The notes under the pieces were generated by a model. That model was not told the DNA's origin and did no database searches. It was given only the letters and a program-made list of their open reading frames with translations. From assembly GCF_000182565.1 (NCBI RefSeq), contig NW_015971559.1, positions 186,001 to 250,000 on the forward strand: DNA of 64,000 nucleotides. Reading direction: 5' to 3'. This document shows, piece by piece, positions 1-11,954 of the stretch; the stretch's first letter is position 1, and the number at the start of each line of letters is the position of its first letter. Made by a program: the position numbers and the translations under genes. This stretch comes from Spizellomyces punctatus DAOM BR117. Its lineage: Eukaryota; Chytridiomycota; Chytridiomycetes; Spizellomycetales; Spizellomycetaceae.

Positions 1-3000
1 TTTCTCCGATTTCTGCTAAATCGTTGTACACAGCCAACATGCGAGTCGTTAACCCCCAAGGTGGAAAGAGGTCGTGGGGCACGGAAAGGTCAATCAAGTA
101 ATGATGCAGAATACAAGGCGTTTTTGGACGGGTTCTTGCAAGACCTCTTGGTTATGCTAAATACCCCTGAGTGGCCGGCCGCCGAGCTGCTGAGCATGAT
201 TTTTAGTCGCCTGGCGGTTCGTACTAAATTTTCTTTACCACCAAAATGAACGTCGCTAATTGATTTGCAGGTGCAAGTGCTTGACGATGTCAAAAGACAA
301 GGGGATACTGCTATCAGAGCCATGGCCGTTGAGTGGCTTGGAGCTGTTTGTGCAAAAATACGAGCGCAACCTTTCAAGCATCGACAGGCTGGCATGCCCG
401 AAATCCTTCTTCGACTCCCAAGCGCTGACTTAACGCCAGATACCTCCGTGAGCAGCGTAAGCGCGTTACGGGAACTGCAGAACCTAGTCATGAGATGGCT
501 CGATGCTGGCCGGACGGAGGACCCTACCATATTGGTACTGTCAGGCAGACCTCTTGTTACTTTCACCGCAGTATTCTAATCGCTTTTTAACGTACCATTA
601 GACTGCGAAGACGTTTTTCATCTCAACCTGGGCATATGGGATCAGGTTAACACCATCGGAACAATGGTCGGTCGGGCTGAAAGATACAGTCCGAACACTG
701 TTTTTTGATTATGGTGAAGCGGTTCTTGATATCCCTTTGAAACCGTAAGTTCCGATGTCGTAGGAGATGTACTGATAACATATATATGCACGTTACTCAG
801 CTTTCGCTGGAACATTTAGGTACTATCATTCGACGTCCAACATATTGGCCTCGGAAGCGGTTAATAGCCCTTTTGGAGCCACGCTGGAATTGCGCCCCAC
901 GATAGGATTTTGTGTGGAAGCACTTGCTGCACGACAGGCTCTGTACGAGTCATTCGAGCAGTTTATGGTTCGCATTGGGAATGCTCTTGACTCGGAGGTC
1001 GTGATGCTCAGAACTAAGGCACTCAAAGCATTGCAAGGAGTTTTTGTGGCGGATTCGTCTGTACTTGGGTACGGAAATATGCGCAAGCTTCTCGAGGCCC
1101 GTATGATGGATTTGAGCACCAGTGTGAGAGATGCAGCTATTGAGCTTGTCGGAAAATTCTTGATAAGTGGTGATAAACAACTCATCAAAGAGTACTACCC
1201 AATTATCAGTGACAGGATAATGGTATGCATGTCCTTTCATCTCAGCTCATATTGAAAGTCAAGCAGACGCATGAGTTTCGTTCTAGGATGTTGGTGTCAA
1301 CGTTCGTAAGAGGATCGTAAAACTTTTGAGAGATATTTATATGAGGGAAGTCAAGTTGGAAGGGGATGACGACAAATCCATAGTGGTGGATATTATCGTG
1401 AAGTTACTCGGTCGTCTCGTGGATGAGGAGAATTCCGTTAAGGTTACCTCAATGCTCACAGGATTACTTCCTAAGCATTACCCTAAACGGTTATTTGTAG
1501 GATCTGGCATTCAAGTCATTGCAAGAAATATGGTTTACTTTCAACCATTCGGAGGTCCCGGGATTTGGGCATGAAGCGCATAGTCTACCTTGTAAACATG
1601 AACCACCCAAGTGGGCTAGTTGGAGTTCTTTATCCACGTCAACTCGCAGTGATATCCGCAAGCGAGCGCTGCTAATGGTCGAAGCCGTTGCTAGCCACGC
1701 AAACGCCCCGAACTTATTTGGCAACTTAGTGCGGAGATGTTTACTGGACACCGGCAAAGTGGACAGAAATGATATCATGAACGTTTGCCGAACCGCAGTC
1801 GAATGTCTCATAGAAGAAATACTATGTTTGGAGGAACGGAGCTGCAAGGTATGTTCAATACGTAACATCATCAGGCCATTTGCTGAACTCTACGTCACAG
1901 GTGGCGATTAAGGATATTTTGAGCCTTTTGCAAGAGTTCAGTGCAATATTTCCCACTCTGATTGCGCCGCACTTAAAGACACTTCAACCATACTTGAAGG
2001 GACCTGTGGTAGGTAGGGAATCGCTCCTATTCACGTGCGTGTTCGTATTTTGACAAATTGCCTTTGCGACCTGTTCCAGCACGATGGCGGGACTGAACAA
2101 AAGATTGCCCAGATTGTGATCGTGATCATCCATAACATCATCTCCGTCATTCAGCATCCGGATTTAGATGAGTGGACTTCCATTGAAGTCGACCTGACCA
2201 CAGCATTGAATAAAGGCTCTCAACAAGTAATATTCAGCTAGGCTTCTGATGTGATTCCTACGATTTTAAACGCTCTTCCTTTTAGCTCGTCGCGGTTGCG
2301 GTACCGTGTCTGTGCGCCATCGTAGCCAACATGACCAGGCATTATCACAAATTGACCAAGGTGCTTAAAACTTGTATAGGTAGGGCAAATTCTTATCTGG
2401 TCACAGTTATCTCCAGTTAACGCTGCGTAGATTTCACCAGAAAGACTGAAGCTGCTGTGATGTCGAAAAAGAATGTGCCCGCCGGTGCCTGGCGAATGAC
2501 GTGGCGGTGCTTGTTGATTGTAGCACAGTTAGCGAGATATTATGACTTTGATGGAAACCGTGCGAAACTTGGGGGTATGCGTTGTGACATGTTCTGTGGC
2601 ATTACCTGTAAAAGGGTTCGCAATTCAGCGGTCTGGCTTATACATCGCCTGCCTACAGAGCCTGCATTAAAAGACCTGCGGGAAATTACCTCAGTGAGTC
2701 CGAAATCTCAAGCAGTCTGCTTAGAAAAATCATTGACTGTAGTTTCTACCAACCCCAACCTAACCATAGGGTTCTATCCTGAATGCGGTCTGTGAGCTCG
2801 TTCTATTTTTCCTGGAACCAAGAAGTGAAGAAGGCACAAAAGCGATTGCACTTACCGCGCTAGGTTAGAATGGTGTTTTTCAATTGTAGTGGTGTTGACC
2901 GCTGACGATTCTTCATTAGGACACCTTTTCATGGCATATCCTCGCCTTATGCTGCGGGATGACGTCCGCTCAGTGATGAATGTCGTCTTCGCTGGGCAGT

Positions 3001-4898
3001 CAATCCTTTTAAAAGTTAATCTGCTCAAAGTATTTCTGGACTTCTTAAAGAATGAGCAACAAAAAGACGCACAGAAGAAAGGTAAATTTACCACGGCGTT
3101 GCGCGGAGATTCTATTGATGTTGCTACAATACCTTACCCAATTGTATTCTGTTATGCCAGACAACGCCGTCCATGAGCACATCGACATTAAAGTCCTAAT
3201 CGGCAATGCTGAGGAGATGGCCGAGGCCGGCATTAGTAGTTCCGTCATGCAAACATATTTGGACCGTATGCTCGATTGCCTCTTGAGCAGCAATTTGCAG
3301 CTCATGCGCGTAGCATTTGAAGTGACTGAGCTGATATTGGAGCAAGGTCTAGTTCATCCTCTATTGGTATGTATGCTATGTGACCAGGCATAATCAGGAA
3401 TTTGTTAGCTGATCGACGTGACTTGGTTGCAGTGTATGCCGCCGATTGTGGCCCTAGAAGCAAATCCAGTACCTGAAATCCGAGATCGCGCACTGAGGCT
3501 TCATGAATATCTTGCTGAAAAACATGCCAGTTTCATCCATGCGAAGAACATGGATTGTGTCAAACAGATGTACGAATATGTATCAGCCTTGACGAAGGCG
3601 ACTGAAGGTGAAATAAAGATTGGGTCAAGCACCGTAATGGGTACGTCGTTCCCGACAATCACCTGTTAAGATTCGAAGCTGATGCTGCGCAGGATATTTC
3701 AAAATCGAGAGCGTAGGGGATGGCGGTACAATTACCTCGTACGAAGCAATGCTTGGACGAATGTATTCATTGATACAAGGGATACGACCGCGGCGAAACG
3801 AATTCTTGATGAATATGGTAAAGCTTCTGGACGTGCCTTTGACAACTGAAGCCGGACATATGGTATGAGTATTTGAGATAATATAGTACGATAGGTCTCT
3901 AATGACTTGCCTCTTTGATGCACAGATGGACATCGATTATTGTCGCTTCGTTGCGGAGAATCTGGCGCTCTTTGAATATAAAACGCAGGAGGAAGTACTG
4001 CAAGTGATATACCACGCTTACCGTGCCTTATCGGTTGGGGGCGAAACAATTCTGCGCTATGTCGAATCTTTAGATGACGTGAGCGTTGCTGATGAGGGTA
4101 CGTAGCGCTATTACGGGCGCCAGCTGTGTTCCTCTAAATGTAGTATCTAGGGAAAGAAATGCCACTCCTTGTTGTGGCGAAGGCATCACTTGGCATGGGC
4201 ATGCTGCTTCTATTACAAACACACTTGCAGAATTTATATGCCTTGTCTTCCGCGTACGTTTTTAGTTGTTGTTTTATGCGCTGCACATGACCCTCAATAG
4301 CAGCATGCTCCAGGCGAGTGTCAGGTTACCGACCCAATGATGGTCCCCGATCGGCGGAGAAACCGGCGGCAAGAGCTTCGGGAGCACCTCTCACCTTGTC
4401 CTGGGAGCGCATGCCATTTGCAAAGGACAAGGTCATGTCGACGGAGGCCGACTACAGAAAGCAATGTCGAAAGGTATTGATTGTGTTCGGACCGGCTCTA
4501 GACATGCAAAGCAGATTCTTGACATTGGACTACAGTTCAAGGAATTGATAGATGCGGATTACCGTACATCTCGTGAGGACGTTGAACCTAGAGAAGGAGA
4601 GGAAGCGCAATTCGCAACAGCAACTCCTGATAAACATAGTCCGAGGCAAATGGAAGATGGGAGTCCTAGACCGTCCGATTCGAAGATGGTTACAAAGCGG
4701 AGCCGGACCGCCAATGGAGATACAACTCCTCGTCGACGCAGCTCGGCTACCAAGCGCAAAAGCAAGTCGGGTGCAAAAGGGGGAAGAGGCATTTCGGTGA
4801 CACCAACCAAAAGGAAGAGGAAATCCATTATTAATGTGAGCAGTGACGAAATGGACACGGATAACGATCCTGATTTCATCCTTGCCTGTCCGAAATGA
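1..4898 (+). CDS. SCC2: Sister chromatid cohesion loader SCC2/NIPBL/Mis4, 3' part (5' end outside window)
   Basis: This is the C-terminal half or more of the HEAT-repeat subunit that, with Scc4/MAU2, loads cohesin onto chromatin in the nucleus. Family-typical segments appear in order across many short introns: AKTFFISTWA (about 0.6 kb), the stretch with STSVRDAAIELVGK (about 1.1 kb), VRKRIVKLLRDIY (1.3 kb), LAFKSLQEIWF (after the intron ending near 1500), the late HEAT block with LIGNAEEMAEAGIS (3.2 kb), and EIRDRALRLHEYL (3.5 kb). The end is a basic, Ser/Lys-rich nuclear tail (4.56-4.9 kb) closed by a stop at 4896-4898. The frame is kept through at least a dozen introns of about 50-80 nt, so the gene looks intact. 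The start lies upstream of the window. The next gene is convergent. I am confident of the family because the order and spacing of segments match NIPBL/Scc2; single exon borders are less certain. Confidence 0.9.
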
Positions 4899-5470
4899 AA
4901 CCCGCCCTGCAATGAAGTTGGGCATAGTTTCGAATTGTATATACACGGTTGCTAGATATAGAGAATTTCAAAGCCTGATTCTGTAATTACATCTGCATGT
5001 TCAAATGGACGTTGCTTTTCGACTCTATTTTATACGCCTGCACAAGGATGGCAAGAACCATGACTGCAACATCCCAGTTGTGTGTTATACCAGTGAAGAA
5101 ACCGTAAATCGGCTCACGGTTACAAAATTGGCGGATTTTCGCCATATCATTTCGAACCAAGATGGCGTTCGGCATTTGACAGGAAAGGCGACAAGAATCT
5201 CCAGTAACACCAAGCTAACTATAATCTATCGATTGGCTGCAGAAATGCACTTCATTCTGCTGCCAGATCGCATCCAACATTGGTTGCAATAATGGCATAT
5301 TCATTGTTACCACGACACTATGTACATTGACAGCCCTCCCGTATCATGAGACGACATATTCTTAATTACACCAAAACTAGCTTTACCGGGTCCGATAAAT
5401 CTAACATGTGAAACTACGACAGAAGCTATCTATGAATGAATAAAGAATAGCAGCATAAACGTCGACCGTT
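4899..5470. other. Convergent intergenic region
   Basis: These are the 3' flanks of SCC2 (+) and of the cysteine-rich gene (-). A 95-codon open frame at 5005-5292 has no recognisable domain and an overlapping antisense frame, so I do not call it. Nothing else is seen. Confidence 0.5.
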
Positions 5471-8052
5471 TTACCGTCCCCTTCTTCCAGCCACTTTACC
5501 AAACTCTTTCACACTCATCAAGTAAATTGTCACCCCCTCCCCGCTCACAACATCTTTCATGTTCCCAACCAATCCACTTCCGTCAAACCATTCCTCCTTT
5601 AGCCTTTGATCTTCATTACCCGCAAAAGCATTGACATTATCAATGTAGGCATCTTTTTTCACAAACCCCAATCGCTCCGGAATGGCTGTCAAACGCGCGT
5701 GGTCGGCTTTGGCCCAGCACCACAGATGCTCTGGTGGGGATACGTTATCCCGTCTGGCATCCGCTTGTACGCGTTCGACGCCACGACGGAGGAGTTCGCC
5801 ATATGATGTCGTGGTAGGAAGGAAAACGGAGCGAGGAGAGATTTGGAGGGTGTAAAGGATTTTCAGAGGGATGTTCCATTCGGTAATGGAAAATGCAACG
5901 TAAACACTATTCGTGTGGAGAGGGGAAGGACTTGCGCCGTTTGCTGAGGTAGATGTCGTAGGAGGGACATTCGGGAATGAACCGGGCGATACGGTTCCTT
6001 CTAATGCCAATCGGGCTAGCCATGGTACGTCCTCCTTTCCGCCTTGTTTAAATTTGCCCTTATTTCGATGTCGTTTGTCCACCCATGCTACAGTGAGATA
6101 TTTTCGCCTGGTTCCCTTGGGCGCGTAATGCTCGTCCTTTGTCAAGGCGTCCAGAACCGTTTGGGACCACATGCTCTCAACCTCTTTTCGAACGTCTTTG
6201 TACCCACCAGGACGCGACTCGATCACGCTTGGGATAGCGTACAGAGAGATGAGACAATCGAAAAATACATCTTGCACCCCTTGGAGAGCTTCATCTGTCA
6301 ATTCAGTAGCAACTTCCAGTACACGATACTGCACTGCTGCATCCCCAATACGTATGTGTGGTAGGGAACACGTTCTTCTGCCAGGTATAAACAGTTCACG
6401 TGGGCGCCATTTCCCGGTTCGATGTCTTCCTCCGCCGCCGCATTCGCTGAAATATGAGCTTGGGGTTACTAACTCAGAGAGTATGGTAGCACAGGATGTC
6501 ATTAGCTCACCTGCAAAAGAGATATTTTGTTCCGCAGGGAGTACAGACAAGCTCAACATTGAACGAAGGCTCTTCCCAGTCCTCTACTCCAGCCTCACTT
6601 CCGACCTCATCGGTAAAACCTACTCTGACCCCTCCGCTACCGATGCGTCGTTTGCACACATCGCATTCGACCGTTGGGATTGCCCGAAGTCGTTTCCTCC
6701 CTGATGCACCAGAAATAGAGTTTGACGACGCGTCTGCACCCGATCTATCAACGGGGTTTATTTCTTTGCAATTTCCGCATCGGACGTCCACTACATAAGG
6801 TACTTCAAAGCTCGGCTGTGTCCCTCTCAAGAACAACACTCCAACTTGCTTGCGACAATCCACACAAACACATTTGTCCTCCACAGTCCGCTTCCTCGTC
6901 GAGGCACGCCATGCGGCATGTCGAAATACATCTGCAGGGGTGGAGCATTGTGGACTCTCCACATCACCGCCGCTGTCTGATTCAACTCGTGGAGCTTTAC
7001 AGGATGAGGATGAGCCTCTTCGAAATGAGCGGCTTCGGCTGGATGCCGAGGGTTCGTCGACAAGGAAAGGGTACGGATATGGAGGGGCTGTTGGTGTGAT
7101 GATCGATTCACCTGGTAAGCGAGGATACGATGTCAAGCAAGATGTGCGGACATGTGGAAGGGACGAATTGGGTCCATCGCGAAGATGACGTTGCACATCC
7201 GTTACTTCGCATTGCTGATTTATCCACATATATTCCGGTGGTGTTTGGATTAATTGGATGTTGCTGTGGAGTGGCGAGATACATGCTTTGGGGGATAACG
7301 GACAATCCGGATTCAACGAGATATTTGACACCTTGCGAGTCAAGTCTCTGGTATCTAACGAGTCAAGAGAATCTGTTCTAGGTTTATTCACATGTATGTC
7401 GTTTAAAAAGTCGGCTTCAAACTGGAAAGCGCAGCAAATAAATGAGCGCTCTGTTGCAGAGATCCAAAATGGCAAGAGTTGATTGGTCTTACAGCCGTTA
7501 CCTGCGCCGCCCAATCCAGAGTACCGCTATCATCCAAGTTTTTGGGGTCTAGAAGGTTTAGCGGCGGTTCATGGTTGATATCAACAAACTCTGACATTGG
7601 TGAAGTAAAGAGGTCGCTAAACGCCATAGAGTCCTCCGAAGTGTGCATGGAAGAGCATTCAAGGTCATGTAATGTTTCTACCTCTGCAGGCAGCGCAACC
7701 AAGTCATTCATCGGTCTGGCGGACTCTACTTGAGCTTGATCACTGGTCAGCCGGAATTGCAAGGTAGTCGACAACGACAATACTGTTTACCTTGGCCCCG
7801 ACCATCTCCAGTCATAACTTGCAGTATTTGCAATTGCAATTCTCTGTCTTTTCGTTCCTCTTCCTTAAGTCTTCGACTCTCTTCCAAGATACGCAAAACA
7901 AGAGACAGCTGCTCGCTGCTCTGTCCCGACGGCTGGCTCAAGATGCGTTGCAAAACGTCGTCCATGGCGACTTTCTTGGTGAACTGCCAAGAACTCGAGA
8001 AAGCGCCGTATTTCGAGTATCGCAAATGTTGCCCTTGAACCGGTTCAAACAT
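5471..8052 (-). CDS. Conserved-looking Cys-rich (zinc-ribbon-like) protein of unknown function
   Basis: Four exons join in frame into about 790 residues; introns lie near 7726-7790, 7422-7501 and 6447-6510. The start at MFEPVQGQ (8050-8052) is preferred because the upstream extension would be translated from telomere-like repeats. An N-terminal segment with a charged helix (RILEESRRLKEEERK) is followed by a long Ser/Pro-rich disordered part. Then comes a block of CxxC knuckles (CVCVDC, RCGNC, ECDVC, VCTPCG) that runs across the last intron into FCSECGGGG and a basic RTGKWRPRELF / RRTCSLPHIRIG motif. The C-terminal 250 residues look folded (LWCWAKADHARL, ERLGFVKKD) and are only faintly reminiscent of acyltransferase folds. 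Paired cysteines suggest structural zinc. The conserved-looking motif block suggests a nuclear or regulatory protein, but I do not recognise a named family. Confidence 0.72.
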
Positions 8053-8115
8053 CCGTGGATGGTTTCGAGGGCTGTTATTAGCGGAACCCTCACATCCAGT
8101 CATCATCAGGCAAGC

Positions 8116-8138
8116 GCTAGGGCTAAGGCTAGGGCTAG
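8116..8138 (+). repeat. Degenerate telomere-like repeat cluster 1
   Basis: A short run of GCTAGG/GGCTAA-type hexamers in register, a variant of TTAGGG. It sits just upstream of the chosen start of the Cys-rich gene. Confidence 0.5.
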
Positions 8139-8711
8139 TGTTTATGATGCTTTTTATTGTATGCATTATAGCACAAGTGCGTCAAATGTATAAAAGTATT
8201 GCTAGAACCATACTGGCGAAACTAACTAGCATAGAGAATCTAGATATGGGGAGGCCTCTATAGATGGGGGCTAGCTAGTGCTTGTAAAAGGTCTCATGTG
8301 GATGGTGATCCGTTCGCTGGGGAGCAGCATCATTCATTACAGCCGAAAGTCAACATCACCTCACAAGGTGGTGAACAACATAAACTCTCGAATGAGACGG
8401 TATCTCACCGTATTTTCAAGCATATGAAGAAAAGGACAAAGGTGCGACATTCGCTACGCAATGCGACTGCCGTGCTGCTTATTGGCTTTAGGAATGGTAC
8501 CATGCCACCTCACGAGCCTTGTTATGTATTTTTCAAAAATTTTCCATAAGGGCTTGTGTCCATAGATGATCCATCTGCTACCGAGGGACTTTGTTCCCTC
8601 ATAAGAAAGGACGAGCAAGAAGGACCCGCAGGAAGAGAATACTTGACTTGCAAACTCGGATACAGGTCCTCATAAACTGTGTTGGGTCGTAAGTGCCAAA
8701 ACATCGCGAGA

Positions 8712-8732
8712 GCTAGGGTTAGGGTAAGGGTT
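8712..8732 (+). repeat. Telomere-like repeat cluster 2
   Basis: Contains two near-perfect TTAGGG units followed by a TAAGGG variant, on the same strand as clusters 1 and 3. Confidence 0.6.
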
Positions 8733-8872
8733 CCCAACAAATGTCGGCCAAGCTATAGACGTCCACAATGGGGATCTTCTCGAATGCATGTCAACCTTCT
8801 TCACATTCGTGTTTGCCAGATCTGCCGACACTTTGTACACCGAGATGTAAGCTCTTGGCGTAGCGAGCGTAC

Positions 8873-8890
8873 GGTTAGGGTTAGGGTTAG
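8873..8890 (+). repeat. Telomere-like repeat cluster 3, three perfect units
   Basis: Three consecutive GGTTAG units, the fungal/animal telomere repeat in a permuted register. The site is internal, tens of kilobases from either window end. Confidence 0.7.
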
Positions 8891-9063
8891 CGTCGCCAAC
8901 CTACAACACCTTGTATGCAAATCCCCATGTATTGAGCTCTTTTGGGGTATCAGTTCAGTGTCACACACTACAAACTTCTGGGTGTGGAGCGTCATATGAC
9001 TGTAAATCCAATGATGAGATGAACTATTTTCGTATATTTTGTCCAAGATCACTATTATCCCTT

Positions 9064-10175
9064 CTACGCAAACACCACCGTCTTGTTTCCATACGTCAGC
9101 ACCCTCCGAAGTAAATGTAACCTCACCGCCCTTCCCAGCACAGTCCGCTCAACATCTTTACCTTTTCTCACCAAATCATCCACAGAATCCCTATGAGAAA
9201 CTCTGACAACCTCCTGCTCAATAATCGGACCCGCATCCAATTCCACCGTTGCAAAGTGTGCCGTTGCCCCAATGATTTTGACGCCCCGCGCATGGGCCTG
9301 GTGGTACGGTTTTGCACCAACAAAAGCGGGGAGGAAGGAATGGTGGATGTTGATGGTGTTGGGGAATGTTGAGAGGAAGGTGGGTGAAAGGATTTGCATG
9401 TATTTTGCAAGCACGAGGAGATCGACATTGTATTCTTTCAGGAGGGCCAGTTGGTCGGCTTCGATTTGGGCTTTGTTCTCCTTTGTGATGGTCAAGACAT
9501 GGAATGGAATTCCTGAAATTTGACCTTTGTACGTGAACGTCTTCTTACATTAAAAAAAAATTCTAGTCCGCTTACCATGTGCCTGGACTTTTGCTTGCAG
9601 CCCATGATGGTTGGAAATCACAACAACGATTTCAGCATTCGGTATATCCTTAAACGTAGTCCTATGCAACAGGTCTAAAAGACAATGGTCTTGCTTGGAT
9701 ACAAACAGGGCAATGCGTTGGGGTGTGTCTGAAAAATGGAGCTGCCAGCGGCCATTGTAGGGATCGCAGAGTGTTGCAAGGGCGGATTGAAGGTCTTGAC
9801 GGTTTAATGCAAACGATGCTAGACTCCACTACATGTGACTCGTTTCAGTATCTTTTTTTCCTTTCCGTTATTCTTTTTCGTATTGAAGACACCCAAGCTC
9901 CGTACCTCCAACCTCCCCAAAAACAGCTTCTGCTCCCTATCCGTATGAAAGTCCACATCGACGAGGTTCCCATCATGTTGCAAAACAAACGACGATAGAG
10001 ACGCGACGATCCCCGCCACATCTGGACAGACGATTAACAAGATTGCATTGGCGGTGGTCATGACGGTAGAGTATTTGTGTCGTGCTGTCAAAAAGTCGGC
10101 CCAGAGTGTCAAGGAAGTCCCTGCACCAGAGTTGGGTTTTTTATAACTGATCGATTGATTACGAAGCCCTGGCAT
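9064..10175 (-). CDS. purU: Formyltetrahydrofolate deformylase (PurU-type)
   Basis: This predicted enzyme hydrolyses 10-formyl-THF to formate and THF (EC 3.5.1.10), balancing the one-carbon pool. Three exons (9906-10175, 9576-9828, 9064-9512) join in frame into about 323 residues. Exon 1 carries the ACT-type regulatory domain ([18 protein letters not shown], then [10 protein letters not shown]). Exon 2 continues through [18 protein letters not shown] and the VISNH motif. Exon 3 is the formyltransferase-fold catalytic half with [17 protein letters not shown] and ELDAGPII, which supply the Asn-His-Asp triad of the fold. The start at 10173-10175 gives about 38 extra N-terminal residues with several basic and Ser residues, possibly a mitochondrial presequence; a second Met at MTTANAILL would give the bare enzyme. 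PurU is mainly bacterial and patchy in fungi, but the two introns show this copy is nuclear and not contamination. Confidence 0.9.
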
Positions 10176-11527
10176 GCGCCACGTTAGGCATGAAAAGGAC
10201 CAGGGATGCAAATCACCAATCAAAAACGCGAAGGTTTCGGACGACCAGCCAAAAGTCCTCCCCCCAAAGCAAAAAAACGTTGGAAGGAAGCATGTCCAAC
10301 CAGAAAAGTAGCTTATTTCGCAGCATACAATTATGCGCAAGTCGAAGTGAATGGAACTCGCCCATCCTTTTCACCGCTTTGCTTTTGGAGGATATTGTTC
10401 ACAGCTAGGGCTTAGCATATAGAACAATCGATGCGACCCATCACGATACTGAGATATTCCAATGAATGCTTCGATGAGAAAGTACAGCGATCTCATGAGT
10501 GTTCGACGGACCCAGCGGTGGGCAGTACTTGATTAATGCAATGACTACAGTCACAGGCAGATCGCAGATTTCAAACAGTTATTTTAAGCAAGTATAGTCC
10601 ATCAAGAACTTGAACTAATAGATCACTCCTAACACCGTTAATCCCTGCGTGCCCCATTATGTAGGTTGTGATGCATTGACTCAATTAACTGCATGCAGTC
10701 ACTGTCCATATCTTCTCAGTCACATTAACTACGAGGTTGCAATGTCAGTTGCAGTGTGCCGGTGCCCATTGGTCGAGTACGAGTGGTCGTCTAGCATGTG
10801 ATGTCCAGTTGGCTGCCAGGTTGGCCTCAAAGGACGCAACGTTTGAGACGCTGCTATTTCCGGGCGGGCACACCGCTGGTTGTGTCGCAAGCGCCTAGTT
10901 TTATGACAGCAACATATGTTTTGAAGATTACACCTGGTGAGATAGGGACACGGTGGTCAGGGTTCCCGTAAGGTTTCATTAAAAGCATTGACCCCAAGTA
11001 GAGTATCTGCATTGTACATGGGCCGGTTGCCGTGTGAATGGGTGCATACCACAAAACCAATCAAGAGTCGATACAGGTTGGGTTCTTGGCTGTGGCTCAA
11101 TTTGCCAACTGATTTCTACAAAACTTTTAGTTGGTGACTGGGTGATCATCAAAATGCATCTCTTTCAGAGTGTCATGTAAAAGTACCTCAGAAGCAGCGA
11201 TACAAAACGCTAGTCTCATGTAAAAACCTCTCGCAAAAAAACTTTACAACATTGTAGTGACGGTTCATCTCTTTTGCCCATATCTCACTTTGTAGCACGA
11301 TGAGACATAATGTGGTCAATGGGGAAAGCACTGGTAGTGATAGGATTCAAAAAAAAAGAAACAGTGCACTAGCGCATATTTGGTGTCCAACGCAGCAAGT
11401 GCGTAGGGCTATTTTTTACTATTTTTCTATGTACAAATTCCACAAAAATGCTGGCGATCATGCCAATATATACATCTGTACAAACTCTTTTTTTGTTTCT
11501 CGTAGGAACGATTTTCATTCGAGAGCT
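10176..11527. other. Intergenic region
   Basis: Upstream flank of the purU-like gene and 3' flank of the small secreted-protein gene. Only short, compositionally random open frames are present and I see no recognisable feature. Confidence 0.5.
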
Positions 11528-11954
11528 TTAGTGTGGGTGGGGCCCAGCTGCGGGAGCAGGAGCAGGAGCTGCCACCGGAGCCTTGGGAGGAGCTGGAACA
11601 CTCGTCGCGAGGACTACAGGATTCACAGGGGAAGGTATCAAAGTTGAGTTGCGGGCATTGGCAGGGGTATACTACTAGGAAAGTTAACTTACCTGGTGGG
11701 GGATTCGGTGCGGGATTAACACCGGATACTGCGGCTGTTGCGACGGCGGCTGGCACGGCTCTGGGGTCGCCCTCGGGGACGGGGTTTCCTGCTGCATCGT
11801 GTGCGCCTTCGTGGGCCAATACCATGGTCAAAACTGCGCAAGTGGTGTTAATGAACATGTTTTTTGTTTTTTGTTTTTTTCCGGTGTTTGAACTGTATTA
11901 CGTACAGGTAGAGGCAACCAGGAGCATAGCAAGGAATTTATAGAAGGCGTTCAT
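11528..11954 (-). CDS. Small secreted Ala/Pro-rich protein
   Basis: Three exons (11906-11954, 11693-11833, 11528-11613) join in frame into 91 residues. Exon 1 encodes MNAFYKFLAMLLVAST and ends in phase 1 before a GTACGT donor. Exon 2 completes the hydrophobic core (FLTMVLAHEGAH), giving a convincing signal peptide with likely cleavage near Ala-His-Glu. The mature part is small, acidic at first, then dominated by Ala, Pro and Val (PAVATAAV, PAPNPPP, APAPAPAAGPHPH), with no cysteine and no known domain. Acceptors are CAG and TAG, donors GTACGT and GTAAGT. I infer a secreted cell-wall or extracellular low-complexity protein. The function is unknown, and an effector or surface-coat role is only speculation. 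The two-intron design and in-frame signal peptide argue for a real gene despite its small size. Confidence 0.7.

Larger units (their letters stand above)
8053..9063. other. Intergenic region with telomere-like motif clusters
   Basis: This lies between the 5' end of the Cys-rich gene and the 3' end of the purU-like gene. Apart from three G-rich telomere-like clusters (listed separately) I see no convincing gene. A 72-codon minus-strand frame (8522-8740) begins inside one telomeric cluster and is not called. Confidence 0.5.

Noticed and set aside
5005-5292. 95-codon plus-strand open frame after SCC2
   Set aside because: No domain, opposed by an antisense frame, and in the 3' flank of two convergent genes. 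Likely chance.
8522-8740. 72-codon minus-strand frame with a signal-like LTLTLALAM start
   Set aside because: The hydrophobic start is translated from the telomere-like repeat; the remainder has no recognisable feature.
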